Assembly (NCBI RefSeq): GCF_025273675.1
Contig: NZ_CP045809.1
Coordinates: forward strand, 1,674,001 to 1,738,000
Length of the DNA: 64,000 nt
DNA from: Gordonia pseudamarae
GTDB taxonomy: Bacteria; Actinomycetota; Actinomycetes; Mycobacteriales; Mycobacteriaceae
Direction: 5' to 3'
Shown: positions 44,513 through 54,574 of the stretch, in pieces
Numbering within the stretch: the first letter of the stretch is position 1
Layout of the letters: every line of letters starts with the position of its first letter
Position numbers and translations under genes: made by a program
Notes under the pieces: generated by a model
What the model saw: only the letters and a program-made list of their open reading frames with translations
What the model was told of the DNA's origin: nothing
Database searches by the model: none

Positions 44513-45070
44513 ATGGATCGGCCGATGGTGTTGGGAGCGGTACTGGCCGCCGGTGCCGGAAGGCGCTTCGGTAGCCCTAAAATACTTGCGCGCCAAGGTG
44601 AATGGCTGTCAATCGCGGTCGATGCCCTCGTCGGGGGAGGGTGCGACGAGGTGGTGGTGGCGATGGGTGCGGCGGTGGTGCCGTCCCCGCCGGGGGCGCG
44701 AAAACTCATTGTGGATGACTGGGCGTCGGGGCTGTCGGCGACGGTGCGAGCAGTGCTCGGTCACGCCCGGGCGACCCCCGGATGCGGCGGTGTTGTTTTA
44801 CATGTTGTTGACACACCCGATGTGGGCGGCGACGTGGTGCGGCGATTGCTCCTCGCCGGCGGCCGATCGTCGCCGGCACTCGCGCGGGTGGTGTATGACG
44901 GCAGACCAGGTCATCCGGTCTACCTTGGGCGTGCGCACTTCGACGGCGTGGCGGCCGTACTTCACGGCGACGCCGGTGCCGGCGCCTACCTGATGGCGCG
45001 CGCCGCAGAGGTGATCGCGGTCGAATGCGGCGACCTGGCGACCGGGCTGGACATCGATACCGAGCGCTGA
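44513..45070 (+). CDS. MocA-like molybdenum cofactor cytidylyltransferase
   Basis: Probably converts molybdopterin to its cytosine dinucleotide, the form needed by xanthine-dehydrogenase-type enzymes. 185 residues from ATG 44513 with a GAAGGGGAG site upstream. Seen: the nucleotidyltransferase loop VLAAGAGRRFGSPKIL, the DD-type region LIVDDWASGLSATVRAVL with the conserved Gly-Leu-Ser, the DTPDVG metal site, and GRPGHPVYLGRAHF. Divergent from the permease. Its presence near purine genes supports a link to the molybdenum hydroxylase at 17.6-20.5 kb. Confidence 0.86.
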   Translation: MDRPMVLGAVLAAGAGRRFGSPKILARQGEWLSIAVDALVGGGCDEVVVAMGAAVVPSPPGARKLIVDDWASGLSATVRAVLGHARATPGCGGVVLHVVDTPDVGGDVVRRLLLAGGRSSPALARVVYDGRPGHPVYLGRAHFDGVAAVLHGDAGAGAYLMARAAEVIAVECGDLATGLDIDTER

Positions 45071-45098
45071 GTACTGAACGGGCCGGCCGCCGACGCGC

Positions 45099-45440
45099 TC
45101 AGTCGGCGACGGTGAGGCCGAGCATGCCCTCGACGAACCGCCGGACCGGAGGCAACGCGTCGGCGAGGGCGTCGTCGTAGCCGACGCGGGCCCGGCCTTC
45201 CTGAACAGCCACCTCAGCGGACGGGGTGATGGTGACCAGCGCGACGAGTTCACCGGTGGTGGGTATGCACACGGCCCAGGTGAACAGTGCTTCGGTCGCC
45301 CAGCCCTCGGCGGCACGGGTCACATACCCGGCCGGGTCGTCGACCCCCAGATCGGCCAACGCCGGGACGTCGGACACCCGCGTGTCCGCACGAAGCGCAC
45401 GCAGATACCACGTCCCGGCGTTGATCTCGACAGCCTCCAA
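45099..45440 (-). CDS. Hypothetical protein downstream of accA3
   Basis: 113 codons from a TTG at 45440, five bases after the accA3 stop, so it is in the same transcription unit. The sequence (INAGTWYLRALRADTRVSDV; WATEALFTWAVCIPTTGELV) is soluble, acidic and alpha/beta-like, with no motif that I recognise. A GGAGG at 45434-45438 overlaps the TTG, so the true start could be slightly downstream. It reads like an intact gene because its frame is free of stops and its composition matches its neighbours. Confidence 0.65.
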   Translation of the reverse strand: MEAVEINAGTWYLRALRADTRVSDVPALADLGVDDPAGYVTRAAEGWATEALFTWAVCIPTTGELVALVTITPSAEVAVQEGRARVGYDDALADALPPVRRFVEGMLGLTVAD

Positions 45441-45445
45441 AGGGG

Positions 45446-47248
45446 CTACTTGATTTCCAGCAGTACGGTGCCCTGGGTCACGGCCGCGCCGGCCTCCACC
45501 GACAGACCCGTCACGACGCCCGCCTTGTGCGCGGTCACCGGATTCTCCATCTTCATGGCCTCCAGCACCACCACGAGCTCGCCCTCGGCGACCTCCTGGC
45601 CGTCCTCGACGGCCACCTTGACGACGGTGCCCTGCATCGGTGCGGTCACCGAGTCACCCGACGCCGCGGCGCCGCCGCCCTTCTTCTTGGTGCGTGCCTT
45701 CGGCTTCTTGCGGATGGCGCCGGCGGCCGCGCCGCCACCACCCGACAGCGCCAGATCGCCGGGCAGCGACACCTCGACGCGCCGGCCACCGATCTCGACG
45801 ACGACCTTCTGGCGGGGGGCCTCCTCGTCGTCCTCGATGGGCTGTCCGCCGGTGTACGGCTCGATCGGGTTGACCCAGTCGGTCTCGATCCACTTGGTGT
45901 ACACGTCGAACTTCTCGCCGTCACCGATGAATGCGGGGTTGGAGACGATGTGCCGGTGGAACGGCAGCACCGTGGCCAGACCTTCCACCTGGAACTCGTC
46001 GAGGGCGCGGCGGGCACGCTCGAGCGCCTGCTCGCGGGTCTCACCGGTGACGATCAGCTTGGCCAGCATCGAGTCGAATTGGCCGCCGATGACATCGCCC
46101 TGGACCACACCGGAGTCGACGCGCACGCCCGGACCCGACGGCTCGGAATAGACCGAGATCGGGCCGGGCGCGGGCAGGAAGCCGCGGCCGGCGTCCTCGC
46201 CGTTGATGCGGAACTCGAAGGAGTGGCCACGCGGGGTCGGATCCTCGGAGAACTCGAGTTTTTCGCCGTTGGCGATGCGGAACTGCTGGCGCACCAGGTC
46301 GATGCCCGCGGTCTCCTCGGTGACCGGATGCTCGACCTGCAGGCGGGTGTTGACCTCGAGGAAGGAGACCAGACCGTCGTTGCCCACCAGGAACTCGACG
46401 GTGCCGGCGCCGTAATACCCGGCCTCGCGGCAGATGGCCTTGGCCGACTCGTGGATCTTGGTGCGCTGCTCGTCGGTCAGGAACGGCGCGGGGGCCTCCT
46501 CGACGAGCTTCTGGAACCGGCGCTGGAGCGAGCAGTCGCGGGTGCCGGCGACCACCACGTTGCCATGCTGGTCGGCGATGACCTGTGCCTCCACGTGGCG
46601 GGCTTTGTCGAGGTAACGCTCGACGAAGCACTCGCCACGGCCGAAGGCCGCGATGGCCTCACGGGTCGCGGACTCGAACAGATGCGGAATCTCCTCGATG
46701 GTGTAGGCGACCTTCATGCCGCGGCCACCACCGCCGAAGGCGGCCTTGATGGCCACCGGAACGCCGTGTTCCTGGGCGAAGGCGACAACCTCGTCGGCAT
46801 TGGCCACCGGATCCTTGGTGCCCGGCGCCATCGGGGCGTCGGCCTTGAGCGCGATGTGACGGGCGGTGACCTTGTCGCCGAGATCGCGGATGGAGCTGGG
46901 TGACGGGCCGATCCAGATCAACCCGGCGTCGATCACGGCCTGCGCGAAATCGGCGTTCTCCGACAGGAAGCCGTATCCGGGGTGGATGGCGTTCGCGCCG
47001 GACTTGGCGGCGGCGTCGAGGATCTTGTCGAAGACGAGGTAGGACTCGGCTGAGGTCTGACCACCGAGGGCGAAGGCCTCGTCGGCAAGCTTCACGAAGA
47101 GTGCATCGGCATCCGGTTCGGCGTACACGGCAACGCTGGGAATGCCGGCGTCGCGGGCCGCACGGATCACCCGGACGGCGATCTCACCACGGTTGGCGAT
47201 GAGGACCTTGCTGATGCCTTGGGACGTGTTCGCAGAGGGAGTGGGCAC
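45446..47248 (-). CDS. accA3: Acyl-CoA carboxylase alpha subunit (biotin carboxylase and biotin carrier)
   Basis: Carboxylates its own biotin with ATP and bicarbonate for acetyl-/propionyl-CoA carboxylase complexes that make malonyl- and methylmalonyl-CoA for fatty and mycolic acids. 600 residues, the same length as M. tuberculosis AccA3, from GTG 47248 with AGGAGAACC upstream. Biotin carboxylase spans about 12-460 ([16 protein letters not shown] grasp loop; [15 protein letters not shown]). A Lys/Gly/Ala-rich linker (about 500-525) precedes the carrier domain, with the biotinyl lysine in EAMKMEN at about 566. Works with AccD5 and AccE encoded upstream. Confidence 0.97.
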   Translation of the reverse strand: MPTPSANTSQGISKVLIANRGEIAVRVIRAARDAGIPSVAVYAEPDADALFVKLADEAFALGGQTSAESYLVFDKILDAAAKSGANAIHPGYGFLSENADFAQAVIDAGLIWIGPSPSSIRDLGDKVTARHIALKADAPMAPGTKDPVANADEVVAFAQEHGVPVAIKAAFGGGGRGMKVAYTIEEIPHLFESATREAIAAFGRGECFVERYLDKARHVEAQVIADQHGNVVVAGTRDCSLQRRFQKLVEEAPAPFLTDEQRTKIHESAKAICREAGYYGAGTVEFLVGNDGLVSFLEVNTRLQVEHPVTEETAGIDLVRQQFRIANGEKLEFSEDPTPRGHSFEFRINGEDAGRGFLPAPGPISVYSEPSGPGVRVDSGVVQGDVIGGQFDSMLAKLIVTGETREQALERARRALDEFQVEGLATVLPFHRHIVSNPAFIGDGEKFDVYTKWIETDWVNPIEPYTGGQPIEDDEEAPRQKVVVEIGGRRVEVSLPGDLALSGGGGAAAGAIRKKPKARTKKKGGGAAASGDSVTAPMQGTVVKVAVEDGQEVAEGELVVVLEAMKMENPVTAHKAGVVTGLSVEAGAAVTQGTVLLEIK

Positions 47249-47429
47249 TGGTTCTCCTGGGCTGCCTGCACCGTGGTCGGCGAGGCACTTCTCGTGGTAC
47301 TCGGACGGGTGGGTCGCGTCGTCCGTCTCATGGATGGCGAGGCGTGACCGACGACACTTGAGTGTAGGTGCCGTCGACTCCGCGACTCACCCTAGCGCAC
47401 CGAACGAATGCTCGGTAGCAGGGTTCCGG

Positions 47430-49013
47430 TTACTCGTCGGTAGCAAAAGTGCTGTGGTCGCCGGTCGCCGTCAGCAGATCCGCGAAGCGGTGTATATAGG
47501 TGCTCACCAGATCGCCGGTCGACGGATCGTGGGCGTCGGCCGCCGGAAAGCGCGTCGATACGCGCAGCCCGCCGGGCGTGCGGTTGATCCAGATGAACAC
47601 CTCCTCCGGTGCGTAGCAGTGGCTGCGCAGCACCCGCGCCCGGCCCGCGTCGGCGGCGGCGGCGCCGGGGGCGTACCGGGTGTCGATGAAGGAGACCGCG
47701 AACCGCGGCTCACCGGCCAGCACATCGGGGTGCGTACCCTCGATCAGCTCGGCGACCCGCAGATACGGCACCGTCGCGCCGACCCGGCCGTGTTTGAGTT
47801 CGGCGTTGGCGCGCACGATCAACTGCCCGAACGTCGGCGAATCAGACATGTCCAGACACACCGGGGCCAGTCCCACGAACCAGCCGAGCGAGGCCAGCCA
47901 TTCCGGATCGGTGCGGGTGTGCCGGGGCATCACGCACCGGAACTCGGTGTCGCCGGTCATCTCGCGGTACACGATCGCCAGCGCCGCCAGCACACCGGCG
48001 AACAGCGACCCGCCGGCCTCCGAGCAGACCGCGGTGAACCGGTTCGTCTGGTCGTCGTCGAGCAGTAGTTCGGTGATCGAGTCCTGCGGGGGCCCCGTCT
48101 CGTCCTGTTCGGTCCCGTCCTGTTCGGTCCCGCAGTCCCCGGTCCGGGCCCCTCCGGCCCCCGGAACCGGGTGCCCGGAGGGTTCCGGCGCACCCGGGAC
48201 GGCCGGACGCGCCACCGCGGGCAGTCTCCGTTCGGCGGCGGCGAAGCGTGGCATCTGCCCGTGGCCGGTGCGCAGGAACGTCGTCCACACCTCGATCGCG
48301 GGGTGATCCGGGCCGGTCTCGTCGGCGAGTCTGCGTTCCTGCGCACTGAAGTCGACGTAGCTGCCCACCTCCGACAACGAGGGAACGCCCGGATCGCCGT
48401 GGGTCCTGGCGCGGTCCCGGGCCGCGCGATAGAGCGCAACGAGCTCGTTCTGCGCGACGATCAGCGAGTAACCGTCCAGAAGCGAATGGTCGCCGGCGAA
48501 CAGCAGTGTGAACGAGTCCTCGCGGCCGACCGTGGAGAACATGTACGCGGGCCAGTGCAGGGGAGCGGTGGCCCGGTCGAACGCCCCCGCGATCTGATCG
48601 GTCATCGCCGCGGCGTCGGAATACCAGCCGACCCTGCCCATCCGCAGCCGTACCGTCCCCGGTCCGGTGGTCAGCCGGACCAGTCCCGGCGCGCCCTGTG
48701 GCCGTATCCCCTTGAGGATGACGTGGCTGCGCAGGACCTCGTGCCGGTCGATCCAGGCCAGCAGGGTGGCCCGGATCGCCGGGATCGACAGCGGCTCATC
48801 GAACTCGATCGCCAGGCCCAGCCACGACTCGCGGCCGCCCTCACGCCGGGTGCGCAGCCGGTAGTCGAAAGCCGAACGCAGGTGTTGTTCGTGATTGTGG
48901 GAGGTCGGGCGCGAGTCGGTGGTCCACTCCCCGAGCCCGCCGGGAACATACGGGGTCCACTCGACCAGGCCGCCCGGTGCGATGGGTTCCTCGAGGATCT
49001 GGACGAACTTCAT
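47430..49013 (-). CDS. Condensation-domain acyltransferase (PapA-like)
   Basis: 527 residues. A two-lobed CoA-dependent acyltransferase/condensation fold that in mycobacteria esterifies or transfers acyl groups in lipid and polyketide synthesis. The catalytic motif appears as GDHSLLDGYS (His176, Asp180); the usual first His of HHxxxDG is Asp. Other family segments are IDRHEVLRSHV and SLGWFVGLAPVCLDMS. A low-complexity bridge between lobes (GDCGTEQDGTEQDETGPP) is coded by a short tandem repeat. It sits between sufE and accA3, where M. tuberculosis has no such gene as far as I recall. Substrate unknown. Confidence 0.83.
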   Translation of the reverse strand: MKFVQILEEPIAPGGLVEWTPYVPGGLGEWTTDSRPTSHNHEQHLRSAFDYRLRTRREGGRESWLGLAIEFDEPLSIPAIRATLLAWIDRHEVLRSHVILKGIRPQGAPGLVRLTTGPGTVRLRMGRVGWYSDAAAMTDQIAGAFDRATAPLHWPAYMFSTVGREDSFTLLFAGDHSLLDGYSLIVAQNELVALYRAARDRARTHGDPGVPSLSEVGSYVDFSAQERRLADETGPDHPAIEVWTTFLRTGHGQMPRFAAAERRLPAVARPAVPGAPEPSGHPVPGAGGARTGDCGTEQDGTEQDETGPPQDSITELLLDDDQTNRFTAVCSEAGGSLFAGVLAALAIVYREMTGDTEFRCVMPRHTRTDPEWLASLGWFVGLAPVCLDMSDSPTFGQLIVRANAELKHGRVGATVPYLRVAELIEGTHPDVLAGEPRFAVSFIDTRYAPGAAAADAGRARVLRSHCYAPEEVFIWINRTPGGLRVSTRFPAADAHDPSTGDLVSTYIHRFADLLTATGDHSTFATDE

Positions 49014-49029
49014 GTGCCCGGCCGGCCCG

Positions 49030-49445
49030 TCAGATCTGCCGGCGCACGGCCGCTTTGATACGGCCGAGGATCCCGGCCATACCGCGCAGACGGAGCGGGC
49101 TCACCGACTTCTCCAGGCCCAGATCATGATAAAAATCACCGGGTACACCGAGGATCTCCTCGGCCGAGGCCCCGTCCAGGCCCTGATGCAGGATCGACGC
49201 GAACCCACGTGTCGTGGGTGCCTCGGGCGGCGCGCTGAAATACAGCCGCACATGCGTCGGTTCGGTGGCGTCCACCGACAGGAACACCGGCGACTGGCAT
49301 TCGGGTACCGGCTCCATCGCCTCGGTACGTAGATGTTCGGGCAGGTCGGGCAACTCCCCGGCGAACTCCAGCAGCAACCGCACCTTGTCGGGGTCCGACA
49401 GCGCGGCGAAGTCGTCGACGATCTCGGCGAGCGCCGGGGGCACGC

Positions 49446-49449
<4 letters not shown>
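49030..49449 (-). CDS. SufE-family cysteine desulfurase partner
   Basis: 139 residues from GTG 49449, overlapping the sseA stop by four bases (GTGA). Small sulfur-acceptor protein that takes persulfide sulfur from a desulfurase or sulfurtransferase. Seen: [20 protein letters not shown] helix, the acceptor Cys51 in [33 protein letters not shown] and the C-terminal [19 protein letters not shown] helix. Its pairing with SseA suggests that the two form a sulfur relay. Confidence 0.92.
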
Positions 49450-50336
<887 letters not shown>

Positions 50337-50551
50337 GTGCGGGTTCCCTTCTGAGGGTGGACGTCCTGCGTGTCCGCGGCACCTGGGGAACCGGGACCTG
50401 TGCAAACACTGGGTGCGGCCGCGCCGATCAGCTGTCCGGCGTCGAGGATCGTCGCTGCGATGATCCGACTGTCGAGACTACCTACTACCGGCTGTCGGTG
50501 TGCGGGTGACGGGTCACCCGACCGGTTCTGGACGTTGCCACGAGTCGGAGG

Positions 50552-51217
50552 TCACCACAGCGCGGTGACGTCCACCCCCACCGCGGCCAGCAGTTCACGG
50601 ACCGTCGGCAACCCGATGCCGACCACCGAGGACGGGTCACCGTCGATGCCGTCGACGAACCAGCCGCCGAGCCCGTCGAGGGTGAACGCGCCGGCCACCG
50701 ACAGCGGTTCGCCGGTGGCGACATAGGCGTCGATGGTGGCGTCGTCGACATCGGCGAACCGGATCGTCGTCGATACCGTGCGAGCGGCCTGCCCGGCGAT
50801 CGCGCCGTCGATGATGCGTGTGACGTGATGTCCGGTCAGCAGTCGGCCGGTGGTGCCGCGCATCCGCCGCCACTGGTCGCGCGCGATTGCGGTGGTGTGC
50901 GGCTTTCCGCTGAGCACGCCGTCCAGCAGCAGCATCGAATCACAGGTCAGTACCACCGTGTCGGTGCCGGTGGGCCGGTCGCAGGCAGCGGCTCTGCCGA
51001 CGACGTCCGCACACACCTCGGCGGCCTTCGCCGCGGCCAGCCGCACCACCACCTCGGCCGGTTCGACACCGGCGAGCTGTTCGACGATCGCATCCTCGTC
51101 CACGTAGGAGACCACGACCTCGGGATCGAGGCCGGCATCGCGCAGCACCTTCAGACGTGCCGGCGAGGCCGACCCCAGCACCACGTGCGTGCCGTGGACC
51201 GGAGACAGGGACGCCAC
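50552..51217 (-). CDS. maf: Maf/Ham1-like nucleotide pyrophosphatase
   Basis: Septum-site Maf protein, a house-cleaning nucleoside triphosphate pyrophosphatase. 221 residues from GTG 51217, one base after accE. Seen: the N-terminal loop VVLGSASPARLKVLRDAG, the metal region TCDSMLLLDGVLSGKP, the RMRGTTGRLLTGHH motif, and the C-terminal GGWFVDGIDGDPSSVVGIGL with the catalytic acidic residue. The central acidic YVDEDAI is typical of the family. The 215-bp gap below it to sseA holds the probable sseA promoter and no gene that I can see. Confidence 0.95.
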   Translation of the reverse strand: MASLSPVHGTHVVLGSASPARLKVLRDAGLDPEVVVSYVDEDAIVEQLAGVEPAEVVVRLAAAKAAEVCADVVGRAAACDRPTGTDTVVLTCDSMLLLDGVLSGKPHTTAIARDQWRRMRGTTGRLLTGHHVTRIIDGAIAGQAARTVSTTIRFADVDDATIDAYVATGEPLSVAGAFTLDGLGGWFVDGIDGDPSSVVGIGLPTVRELLAAVGVDVTALW

Positions 51218-51218
51218 C

Positions 51219-51485
51219 TCAGCGGTGCCGGTGGGTGAAGCTGGTCGGCATCCCCCACGGCTGCCGCAGCCGCTCCTCGTAGTTGCCCCAGTCGTTGCGC
51301 ACCTGCGGCTCGGGCGAGTCGCCGTTTCCGGCTGCCGCCGCCAGCACCACGGTCAGCGCCGCTGCTTCCTCATCGGTCGGATTGCCTTTGACTACCTGCA
51401 GGAACGGACGTTCGGGCGTGCGCTCGTCCGGGGTGCTCTGTTTGTCGTTGCTCACGCTGTCCTTGTTCACGATGTCCGGGCTCAC
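51219..51485 (-). CDS. accE: Acyl-CoA carboxylase epsilon subunit
   Basis: 88 residues from GTG 51485, overlapping the accD5 stop by four bases. Small basic/Pro-rich subunit that links the alpha and beta chains in actinobacterial acyl-CoA carboxylases. Seen: the conserved start of the functional part [20 protein letters not shown] followed by LAAA, and the C-terminal [18 protein letters not shown]. The N-terminal 25 residues are charged and variable, as in other members. Confidence 0.92.
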   Translation of the reverse strand: MSPDIVNKDSVSNDKQSTPDERTPERPFLQVVKGNPTDEEAAALTVVLAAAAGNGDSPEPQVRNDWGNYEERLRQPWGMPTSFTHRHR

Positions 51486-53104
51486 AGAGGTATGTTCCCA
51501 TGCTTCTTGGGCGGAAGGTTGACCACCTTGCGCTCGAGCAGGCGCAGCGCCGTAGCGATCTGGCCGCGGGTATGGCTCGGCGGGATCACGGCGTCGACGT
51601 AGCCGCGTTCGGCGGCCACGTACGGGTTGACGAGGGTGTCCTCGTACTCCTGCTGCAGCTCCAGACGCAGTTCGTCGACGTTCTCGCCATTGGCGGCGGC
51701 ATCCTTGAGTCGGTTGCGGTACACAAAACCGACCGCGCCCGAGGCGCCCATGACCGCGATCTGGGCGGTCGGCCAGGCCAGGTTGACGTCGGCGCCCATG
51801 TGCTTGGAGCCCATCACGTCGTACGCGCCGCCGTACGCCTTGCGGGTGATAACGGTGATCTTGCCGACGGTGGCCTCGCCATAGGCATAGAGCAGCTTGG
51901 CGCCGCGGCGGATGATGCCGTTGTACTCCTGGTCGGTGCCGGGCAGGAAGCCGGGGACGTCGACGAGGGTGAGGATCGGGATGTTGAAGGCGTCGCAGGT
52001 CCGCACGAACCGGGCGGCCTTCTCCGAGGCGTTGATGTCGAGGCAGCCGGCGAACTGGGTGGGCTGGTTGGCGACGATGCCGACGCTGCGCCCGTCGACA
52101 CGGCCGAAGCCGACGATGATGTTGGTCGCGTACTCGGCCTGCACCTCGAGGAACTCGTCGTCGTCGAGGATCCGCGCGATCACCTCGTGCATGTCGTACG
52201 GCTGGTTCGGCGAGTCGGGGATCAGGGTGTCGAGTTCGAGGTCCTCCTCGTTGACCGAGTCCTCGATGCCGCCGGTCGAGGGCTGCACCGGCAGACGGGG
52301 GGGCTCGCTGCGGTTGTTGCTCGGCAGGTACGACAGCAGCTCGCGGACGTAGTCGAGCGCGTCCTCCTCATCGGAGGCGACGTAGCTGGCGGTACCCGAC
52401 TTGGACATGTGCGTGTGCGCACCGCCGAGTTCCTCCATCGTCACCTCCTCGCCGGTGACCGTCTTGATCACGTCGGGGCCGGTGATGAACATCTGGCTGG
52501 TCTGGTCGACCATCACCACGAAGTCGGTGAGCGCGGGGGAGTAGACATGACCACCGGCGGCGGCGCCCATGATGAGCGAGATCTGCGGGATGACGCCCGA
52601 GGCGCGCACATTGCGGTGGAAGATCTCGCCGTACAGGCCGAGCGAGACCACGCCCTCCTGGATACGGGCGCCGGCGCCGTCGTTGATGCCGATCAGCGGC
52701 CGGCCGGTCTTGACCGCCAGATCCATGACCTTGACAATCTTCTCGCCGTACACCTCGCCGAGGCTGCCGCCCAGGACGGTGGAGTCCTGGCTGAAGATGC
52801 ACACCTCGCGGCCGTCGATGGTGCCGTAGCCGGTGACCACACCGTCGCCGACGGGGCGGCGATCGCCCAGGCCGAAGTTGGTGCTGCGGTGGCGGGCGAG
52901 CGCGTCGAGTTCGACGAACGAGCCCTCGTCGAGCAGGTGGGTGATGCGTTCGCGCGCGGTCAGCTTGCCCCGCTCGTGCACCTTGGCGACGGCGCCCTCG
53001 CCGACCGGGTGCAGCGTCTCGTCGAGCCGGTTACGCAGATCGGCGAGTTTTCCTGCTGTTGTGTGGATGTCAGGCGTGCCGCCTTGGGGTTGCGCAGAGG
53101 TCAT
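51482..53104 (-). CDS. accD5: Acyl-CoA carboxylase beta subunit (carboxyltransferase)
   Basis: Transfers the carboxyl group from AccA3-biotin to propionyl-/acetyl-CoA. 540 residues from ATG 53104; the extra 13 codons upstream are unlikely to be used. Seen: the N-terminal crotonase-type half with [39 protein letters not shown], and the oxyanion region [15 protein letters not shown]. The C-terminal half has [20 protein letters not shown] and [19 protein letters not shown], ending in [10 protein letters not shown]. It leads the minus-strand cluster accD5-accE-maf and diverges from birA. Confidence 0.97.
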   Translation of the reverse strand: MTSAQPQGGTPDIHTTAGKLADLRNRLDETLHPVGEGAVAKVHERGKLTARERITHLLDEGSFVELDALARHRSTNFGLGDRRPVGDGVVTGYGTIDGREVCIFSQDSTVLGGSLGEVYGEKIVKVMDLAVKTGRPLIGINDGAGARIQEGVVSLGLYGEIFHRNVRASGVIPQISLIMGAAAGGHVYSPALTDFVVMVDQTSQMFITGPDVIKTVTGEEVTMEELGGAHTHMSKSGTASYVASDEEDALDYVRELLSYLPSNNRSEPPRLPVQPSTGGIEDSVNEEDLELDTLIPDSPNQPYDMHEVIARILDDDEFLEVQAEYATNIIVGFGRVDGRSVGIVANQPTQFAGCLDINASEKAARFVRTCDAFNIPILTLVDVPGFLPGTDQEYNGIIRRGAKLLYAYGEATVGKITVITRKAYGGAYDVMGSKHMGADVNLAWPTAQIAVMGASGAVGFVYRNRLKDAAANGENVDELRLELQQEYEDTLVNPYVAAERGYVDAVIPPSHTRGQIATALRLLERKVVNLPPKKHGNIPL

Positions 53105-53234
53105 GAACAACGATGCTAACGACAAGTCTGTGACCCACGTCAACTACTCCCAATGTGAGATTCTCCTCATGTTCCCGAGCGTTCGGTCGGGACCGCCCGT
53201 GAGGTGCGCTTTCGGGCCGGTAAGGTGATCGGTC

Positions 53235-54032
53235 ATGAGCTTCGCGCCGGATGCCGCCGTCCTTGCCGACCGACTGTCCGACACGCGATGGCACACCGTG
53301 GAGGTGGTCGGGTCCACCGCGTCGACCAACGCCGACCTGATGTCGCTGGCGGCGGCAGAGGACACCGACGTGGTGGCCGGCAGTGTGCGGATCACCACCG
53401 ACCAGACCGGCGGGCGGGGCCGCCACGGCCGCGCCTGGACCGCGCCCGCGGGCTCGTCGGTGGCGATATCGGCCGCGGTGGCGGTGGGCCGTTACGCCGA
53501 CCGGCTGGGCTGGATGTCGTTGCTCGCCGGTGTCGCGGTCGCCCGCGCCGTCGACGCCCTGGGTCTGCGGGCGGTGCTCAAGTGGCCCAACGACGTGCTG
53601 ATCGACGGCAAGAAGGTGTGCGGAATCCTCTCCGAATACGCGCCGGGTCCCGACGGCGGCGTCGCCGTCATCGGCATCGGCATCAACACCGACATGACCG
53701 AGGATCAATTGCCGGTGCCCACGGCCACCTCACTGGGAATCGCCACCGGCGCACCCGTCGACGTCCACACGGTCACGGGCAACGTCCTGGCCGAACTCGA
53801 CGCGCTGCTCTACGGCTGGCCCGACGACATCGTCGCCCTGGCCGCCGCCTACCGCGACCGATGCGACACCATCGGCCGCCGGGTCCGGCTGGTCGCTCCC
53901 GGCGACCGTGACGTCATCGGAACCGCCGTCGACGTCGACTCCGACGGCCGGGTGATCGTGGAGACCTCGGCCGGTGAACGAATCGTCGCCACCGCCGGGG
54001 ACGTCACCCACCTGCGCGTCGCCGAAGACTGA
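53235..54032 (+). CDS. birA: Biotin--protein ligase
   Basis: Activates biotin with ATP and attaches it to carrier lysines of AccA3 and pyruvate carboxylase. 265 residues from ATG 53235. Seen: VVGSTASTNADLM at the N-terminus, the biotin-binding loop GGRGRHGRAWTAP, the catalytic KWPNDVLIDGKKVCGIL, and a C-terminal SH3-like beta domain. There is no N-terminal helix-turn-helix, so it is the monofunctional type and should not act as a repressor. Divergent from accD5 with 130 bp between, next to the genes for its substrate complex. Confidence 0.96.
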   Translation: MSFAPDAAVLADRLSDTRWHTVEVVGSTASTNADLMSLAAAEDTDVVAGSVRITTDQTGGRGRHGRAWTAPAGSSVAISAAVAVGRYADRLGWMSLLAGVAVARAVDALGLRAVLKWPNDVLIDGKKVCGILSEYAPGPDGGVAVIGIGINTDMTEDQLPVPTATSLGIATGAPVDVHTVTGNVLAELDALLYGWPDDIVALAAAYRDRCDTIGRRVRLVAPGDRDVIGTAVDVDSDGRVIVETSAGERIVATAGDVTHLRVAED

Positions 54033-54154
54033 TCGGTGCCGGAGGAACCCGTGTGTCTGATGGGGCAGGACGGTCGATCCGGGGTCGCATGCTGACGGTG
54101 GGTGGATCAGGTGGCACAGTAAGAGGGTCCGACCCGCCACCGAGTGAGGTTTTC

Positions 54155-54406
54155 ATGAAGAACGTTCGCCGACGCCTGCGCATCGCCGCGATCTCGATCG
54201 CCATCGCCGTACCCGCACTGCTGGGTGCCGCACCCGCGCAGGCCGCGCCCTCCACCGTCTACTACCCGGTGGTTCCCCCGTGCGTTCCCACGGTTTCCGA
54301 AACGACCGGATCATCGGTGCACCCGTGCACCGCGTACTGGCTGATGTCCATCCTTCAGGTGATGTCCATGGGCAGCACGGAAGGCACCGGCAGCACCGGC
54401 AGCTGA
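54155..54406 (+). CDS. Small secreted protein
   Basis: 83 residues from ATG 54155 (GAGTGAGG upstream). A clear signal peptide (basic NVRRRLR, hydrophobic IAAISIAIAVPALLGAAP, cleavage after AQA) leaves about 53 residues. The mature part has two cysteines (PCVPT, HPCTA) that could form one disulfide, and a Gly/Ser/Thr tail. No known family. Located between birA and a membrane protein gene. Confidence 0.75.
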   Translation: MKNVRRRLRIAAISIAIAVPALLGAAPAQAAPSTVYYPVVPPCVPTVSETTGSSVHPCTAYWLMSILQVMSMGSTEGTGSTGS

Positions 54407-54540
54407 CAGCGGTATTGCGCAACCGGTATCGCGTACGCGGGTATCGCCTGGCGGGTCCGATGGTTCGTTCGAGTGATCCGAGGACCAGGTGAGCGCGGCT
54501 ACCGCAAACTGCGGATCAACAATGGGAGGGCCGGTCGGGT

Positions 54541-54574
54541 CAGCGACCCAGGATCTTCAGCGACCCAGGATCTT
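54541..54574. repeat. 17-bp tandem duplication at the end of a membrane protein gene
   Basis: CAGCGACCCAGGATCTT occurs twice in direct succession (54541-54557, 54558-54574). The second copy reaches into the stop codon of the minus-strand gene that ends at 54574. Confidence 0.9.

Noticed and set aside
45527-46903. Long open frame (458 codons) on the plus strand opposite accA3
   Set aside because: It mirrors the codon structure of accA3, which has full family motifs. The peptide shows no domain and is a GC-driven antisense shadow.
51500-53119. 539-codon plus-strand frame opposite accD5
   Set aside because: It lies wholly over a clear carboxyltransferase gene and has repetitive His/Asp/Gly-rich composition typical of antisense frames in high-GC DNA.
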